Source: Rhizobium sp. CIAT894
Lineage (GTDB): Bacteria > Pseudomonadota > Alphaproteobacteria > Rhizobiales > Rhizobiaceae
Direction: 5' to 3'
Assembly (NCBI RefSeq): GCF_000172795.2
Contig: NZ_CP020947.1
Coordinates: 1,739,001 to 1,803,000 of the forward strand
DNA: 64,000 nucleotides
Made by a program: the position numbers and the translations under genes
Notes under the pieces: generated by a model
Seen by the model: the letters and a program-made list of their open reading frames with translations, nothing else
What the model was told of the DNA's origin: nothing
The model's database searches: none
In this document: one piece after another, positions 61,275 to 64,000 of the stretch
Position numbering within the stretch: position 1 is the first letter of the stretch
Layout: every line of letters starts with the position of its first letter

Positions 61275-61618
61275 TATTCAGCCGCCATGAGGAGGCTTTC
61301 GAGGGCGATGAACAGGGCGCCGTCCTCATTGCGGACCGGAATGGTCCGCACCTCGCCCTGATCGGCGCCGAGCGCCTTGCCGGTTTCCAGCGAGATCACC
61401 CAGTTGTGCAGCGGGCAGGTAACGGCCTTGGCGTGCACGATGCCCTGGGAGAGCGGGCCGCCCTTGTGCGGGCAGTGGTCCTCAATGGCAAAGACCTCGT
61501 TTTCGGCGGTGCGGAAGACGGCGATCTTGCCCTGCGGCGTCTTCACGCAGCGTGCACCACGCAAGGGAATGTCGGAGATGTCGCCGATCGGATGCCAGTT
61601 TTCTTGGGGCCAGGTCAT
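61274..61618 (-). CDS. nirD: Nitrite reductase small subunit (Rieske-like)
   Basis: A 114-residue partner of NirB. The Rieske-type cluster ligands are present in EDHCPHKGGPLSQG and TCPLHNW, giving the C-x-H and C-x2-H pair; some NirD proteins have lost these. Two start codons six bases apart exist: the ATG at 61624 touches AAGGAG without a spacer, so the ATG at 61618 (MTWPQENWHP) with a six-base spacer is preferred. The stop overlaps the nasA ATG. It lies 10 bases after the nirB stop. Confidence 0.94.
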   Translation of the reverse strand: MTWPQENWHPIGDISDIPLRGARCVKTPQGKIAVFRTAENEVFAIEDHCPHKGGPLSQGIVHAKAVTCPLHNWVISLETGKALGADQGEVRTIPVRNEDGALFIALESLLMAAE

Positions 61619-61628
61619 GTCCATCTCC

Positions 61629-64000
61629 TTATTCAGCTGCCTGCGGATAGCCGATCGTCGCCATCGGCTTGAACTCATGCTTGTCCTTGCCGGAAACACG
61701 CTCCGACCAGGGATCGACCTGGGCAAATTTCTGGCTGAAGACGAAACGCTCGTAATAGGCCGTGCGCTTCTCGGCATCACCCATGATCTGGCGGCGGATT
61801 TCCTCCAGGCCGACGCGCTTGGCCCATTTGTAGATGCGCTCGAGATAGCGGGCCTGCTCGCGGTACATTTGCGTCAGCGCCACGATATGCTCCAGCGCCT
61901 CGTCCTCGGTCTTCACGAGGCCGAGCACTTCGGTGCCCTTGATGTCGAGACCGGCCGCACCGGCAAAATGGATCTCGAAACCGGAATCCACGCAGATCAC
62001 GCCGATATCCTTGCAGGTCGCTTCCGCGCAGTTGCGCGGGCAGCCGGACACCGCCAGTTTCAGCTTGGCCGGTGTCCAGGAGCCCCACATGAATTTCTCG
62101 ATGCGGATGCCGAGACCGGTGGAATCCTGCGTGCCGAAGCGGCACCAGTCCGAGCCGACGCAGGTCTTCACCGTGCGCAGGCCCTTGGCATAGGCCTGGC
62201 CGGAGACGAATCCGGCCTTGCCGAGATCGGCCCAGACGGCGGGCAGATCTTCCTTCTCGATGCCGAGCAGGTCGATGCGCTGGCCGCCCGTTACCTTCAC
62301 CATTGGAATCTCGAACTTGTCGACGACATCGGCGATGGCGCGCAGCTCGTTCGAATTGGTGACGCCGCCCCACATGCGCGGCACGACCGAATAGGTGCCG
62401 TCCTTCTGGATATTGGCATGGACGCGCTCATTGATGAAGCGCGACTGATAGTCGTCGGCATATTCGTCCGGCCAGTCGCAGACCAGGTAGTAGTTGAGCG
62501 CCGGCCGACACTTGGCGCAGCCGCAGGAGGTTTTCCATTCGAGTTCCTGCATGACGGCAGGGATGCTCTTCAGGCCCTTGGCCTTGATCAGGCGACGAAC
62601 ATCGTCATGGCCGAGTTCGGTGCAGGTGCACATAGGCTGCACGGCGGCCGGATTGTAGCTGTCTCCGAGCGTCAGTGCCATCAGCTGCTCGACAAGGCCG
62701 GTGCAGGAGCCGCACGAGGCCGATGCCTTGGTGTGGGCGCGCACGTCGTCAAGCGACGTCAGCCCTTTGCTCGTGATCGTCGAGGTGATCTTGCCCTTGC
62801 ATACGCCGTTGCAGCCACAGATTTCCGCGTCATCCGGCAAGGCTGCAACGGCCGCCATAGGGTCCAGCGGCGACCCTCCCTGATAGGCCTGACCGAAGAT
62901 CAGCGTCTCGCGCATCTCCGAAATATCGGTCGCTTTCTTTTTCAGATCATTGAACCAGGCGCCGTCGGCGGTCTCGCCGTACAGCACGGTGCCGATGATC
63001 TTGTTGTCCTTCAGCACCAGGCGCTTGTAGACGCCTGCGCTGGCATCGCGCAGCACGATCTCCTCGCGATCGTCGCCGTCGGCGAAATCGCCGAGCGAAT
63101 AGAGTTCGATGCCGGTGACCTTCAGCTTGGTCGGCGTATCGGCGTGAACGAAAGCCGGCGAGCGGTCATCCGACAGATGCGCTGCGGCGATCCGGGCCAT
63201 CTCGTAGAGCGGAGCGACGAGGCCGTAGACCATGCCGCCCACCTCGGCGCATTCGCCGAGCGCGAAGATATCGCCGTCCGAGGTCTGCATGCCGGCATCG
63301 ACGACGATGCCGCGATTGACCGCCAGGCCGGCGTCCTTCGCCAGGCCGACGCTCGGACGAATGCCGACGGCCATCACGACGAGGGTTGCCGGGATGATGC
63401 GGCCGTCGTCGAGCTCGATGCCCTCGACCTTGCCGTTGCCGATAATCGCCTTGGTATTGGCCTTGCAGATGACCTTGATACCGCGTTCCTCGACCGCCTT
63501 CTGCAAGAGGTAACCGGCGGCAGGATCGAGCTGGCGCTCCATCAGCGTCGGCATGACGTGCAGGACCGTGACGTCCATGCCGCGCTGGGCAAGGCCGGCA
63601 GCCGCTTCGAGGCCCAAAAGACCGCCGCCGATGACGACGGCCTTTTCGCGCGACTGGGCGGCAAGCAGCATGGCCTGCACGTCGTCGAGATCGCGATAGG
63701 TGATGACGCCGGGCAAATCCTTGCCGGGAACAGGGATGATGAAGGGCACCGAACCGGTTGCGATCACCAGCTTGTCGTAGCTTTCGGTGACGCCGTGATC
63801 GGAGGTGACGGTCTTGGCGACACGATCGATATTGACGATCTTGTGGCCCTTGTAGAGCATGATGCCGTGTTTGATGTACCAGCCATCACCGTGAATGATG
63901 ATCTGCTCGTAGTCCTTTTCGCCGGAGAGAACCGGCGACAGCATGATGCGGTCGTAATTGACGCGCGGCTCGGCATTGAAGATCGTAACTTCATAGCGTC
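61629..64000 (-). CDS. nirB: NAD(P)H-dependent nitrite reductase large subunit (N-terminus beyond the window)
   Basis: At least 790 residues, open through the right edge; the first visible residues RYEVTIFNAEPRVNYDRIML belong to the FAD-binding N-terminal part, so only some 20-40 residues are missing. Domains in order: pyridine nucleotide-disulfide oxidoreductase (VVIGGGLLGLEAAAGLAQRG), BFD-like [2Fe-2S] (EICGCNGVCKGKI, ASCGSCTGLVEQ), a second cysteine cluster (PMCTCTELGH, CGCAKCRPAL), and the siroheme/[4Fe-4S] reductase domain (TCVGSDWCRFGTQDS, SGCPRNCAEATCKD). It reduces nitrite to ammonium with NirD. It leads the visible nitrate-assimilation operon. Confidence 0.95.
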   Translation of the reverse strand, partial: RYEVTIFNAEPRVNYDRIMLSPVLSGEKDYEQIIIHGDGWYIKHGIMLYKGHKIVNIDRVAKTVTSDHGVTESYDKLVIATGSVPFIIPVPGKDLPGVITYRDLDDVQAMLLAAQSREKAVVIGGGLLGLEAAAGLAQRGMDVTVLHVMPTLMERQLDPAAGYLLQKAVEERGIKVICKANTKAIIGNGKVEGIELDDGRIIPATLVVMAVGIRPSVGLAKDAGLAVNRGIVVDAGMQTSDGDIFALGECAEVGGMVYGLVAPLYEMARIAAAHLSDDRSPAFVHADTPTKLKVTGIELYSLGDFADGDDREEIVLRDASAGVYKRLVLKDNKIIGTVLYGETADGAWFNDLKKKATDISEMRETLIFGQAYQGGSPLDPMAAVAALPDDAEICGCNGVCKGKITSTITSKGLTSLDDVRAHTKASASCGSCTGLVEQLMALTLGDSYNPAAVQPMCTCTELGHDDVRRLIKAKGLKSIPAVMQELEWKTSCGCAKCRPALNYYLVCDWPDEYADDYQSRFINERVHANIQKDGTYSVVPRMWGGVTNSNELRAIADVVDKFEIPMVKVTGGQRIDLLGIEKEDLPAVWADLGKAGFVSGQAYAKGLRTVKTCVGSDWCRFGTQDSTGLGIRIEKFMWGSWTPAKLKLAVSGCPRNCAEATCKDIGVICVDSGFEIHFAGAAGLDIKGTEVLGLVKTEDEALEHIVALTQMYREQARYLERIYKWAKRVGLEEIRRQIMGDAEKRTAYYERFVFSQKFAQVDPWSERVSGKDKHEFKPMATIGYPQAAE

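Noticed and set aside
1..64000. CRISPR arrays, rRNA genes, intact insertion sequences, phage genes
   Set aside because: No regularly spaced direct repeats, rRNA-like segments, transposase motifs or phage structural genes were found on either strand.

Overview
The window reads as chromosome of a fast-growing rhizobial alphaproteobacterium (Rhizobium/Sinorhizobium/Agrobacterium group). The signs are high GC with long antisense shadow frames, vitamin-B12-dependent NrdJ, many Lrp/LysR/TetR regulators, composite hairpin repeats of the kind common between rhizobial genes, and a typical nirB-nirD-nasA cluster. This placement is by recognition of proteins and motifs; no search was run.

Layout. 1-5.1 kb: end of an unknown gene, a repeat, then an Lrp-type regulator divergent from hppD-hmgA-fahA-maiA, the tyrosine/homogentisate pathway to fumarate and acetoacetate. 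5.1-8.5 kb: a MEKHLA protein, an exported ClpP-like protein and a patatin phospholipase. 8.6-11.6 kb: an ornithine-cyclodeaminase-family reductase and an enolase-superfamily enzyme divergent from a LysR gene, probably a hydroxyproline or proline-betaine pathway. 11.9-17.8 kb: one very large DUF4011/SF1-helicase/Vsr-like nuclease gene resembling the single-gene Hhe anti-phage system. 18.2-27.3 kb: SixA-like phosphatase, NrdJ with tandem NrdR boxes upstream, a Cache-like exported protein, Gpt, UspA, a MoCF protein and WrbA. 27.46-27.75 kb: tRNA-Leu(UAA) split by a 203-nt group I intron. 28.1-30.3 kb: a SARP/BTAD-TolB-like-TPR regulator plus a 72-residue unknown protein, followed by a decayed tRNA-3'-end-like sequence and a 43-residue membrane protein. 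30.8-34.9 kb: VanZ, IlvA, HlyU, a diguanylate cyclase and a second repeat. 35.3-39.8 kb: MFS, SDR/TetR and AzoR/LysR divergent pairs. 39.9-48.2 kb: CpdB, PilZ, a TetR-SDR-SDR operon with a palindromic operator, EamA, an Lrp-type regulator divergent from ald, and a DUF1203 protein. 48.7-51.9 kb: a cysK-alaX-sseA-GNAT operon. 52-56.7 kb: a ChrR-like anti-sigma protein, SDR, Cfa and photolyase, which looks like a singlet-oxygen/photo-oxidative stress group with two matching ECF11-like promoters. 56.8-64 kb: small exported proteins, a HAD phosphatase and nirB(partial)-nirD-nasA.

The most notable items are the tRNA-Leu group I intron, the giant helicase-nuclease defence-like gene, the regulator plus small-protein pair at 28-30 kb, the TGATCC-N18-TA promoters with an orphan ChrR protein lacking two zinc cysteines, and operators shared in style between two Lrp-type divergons with nearly identical recognition helices. 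Functions are assigned from motifs and remembered family knowledge. Start sites are chosen from ribosome-binding sites and family N-termini.
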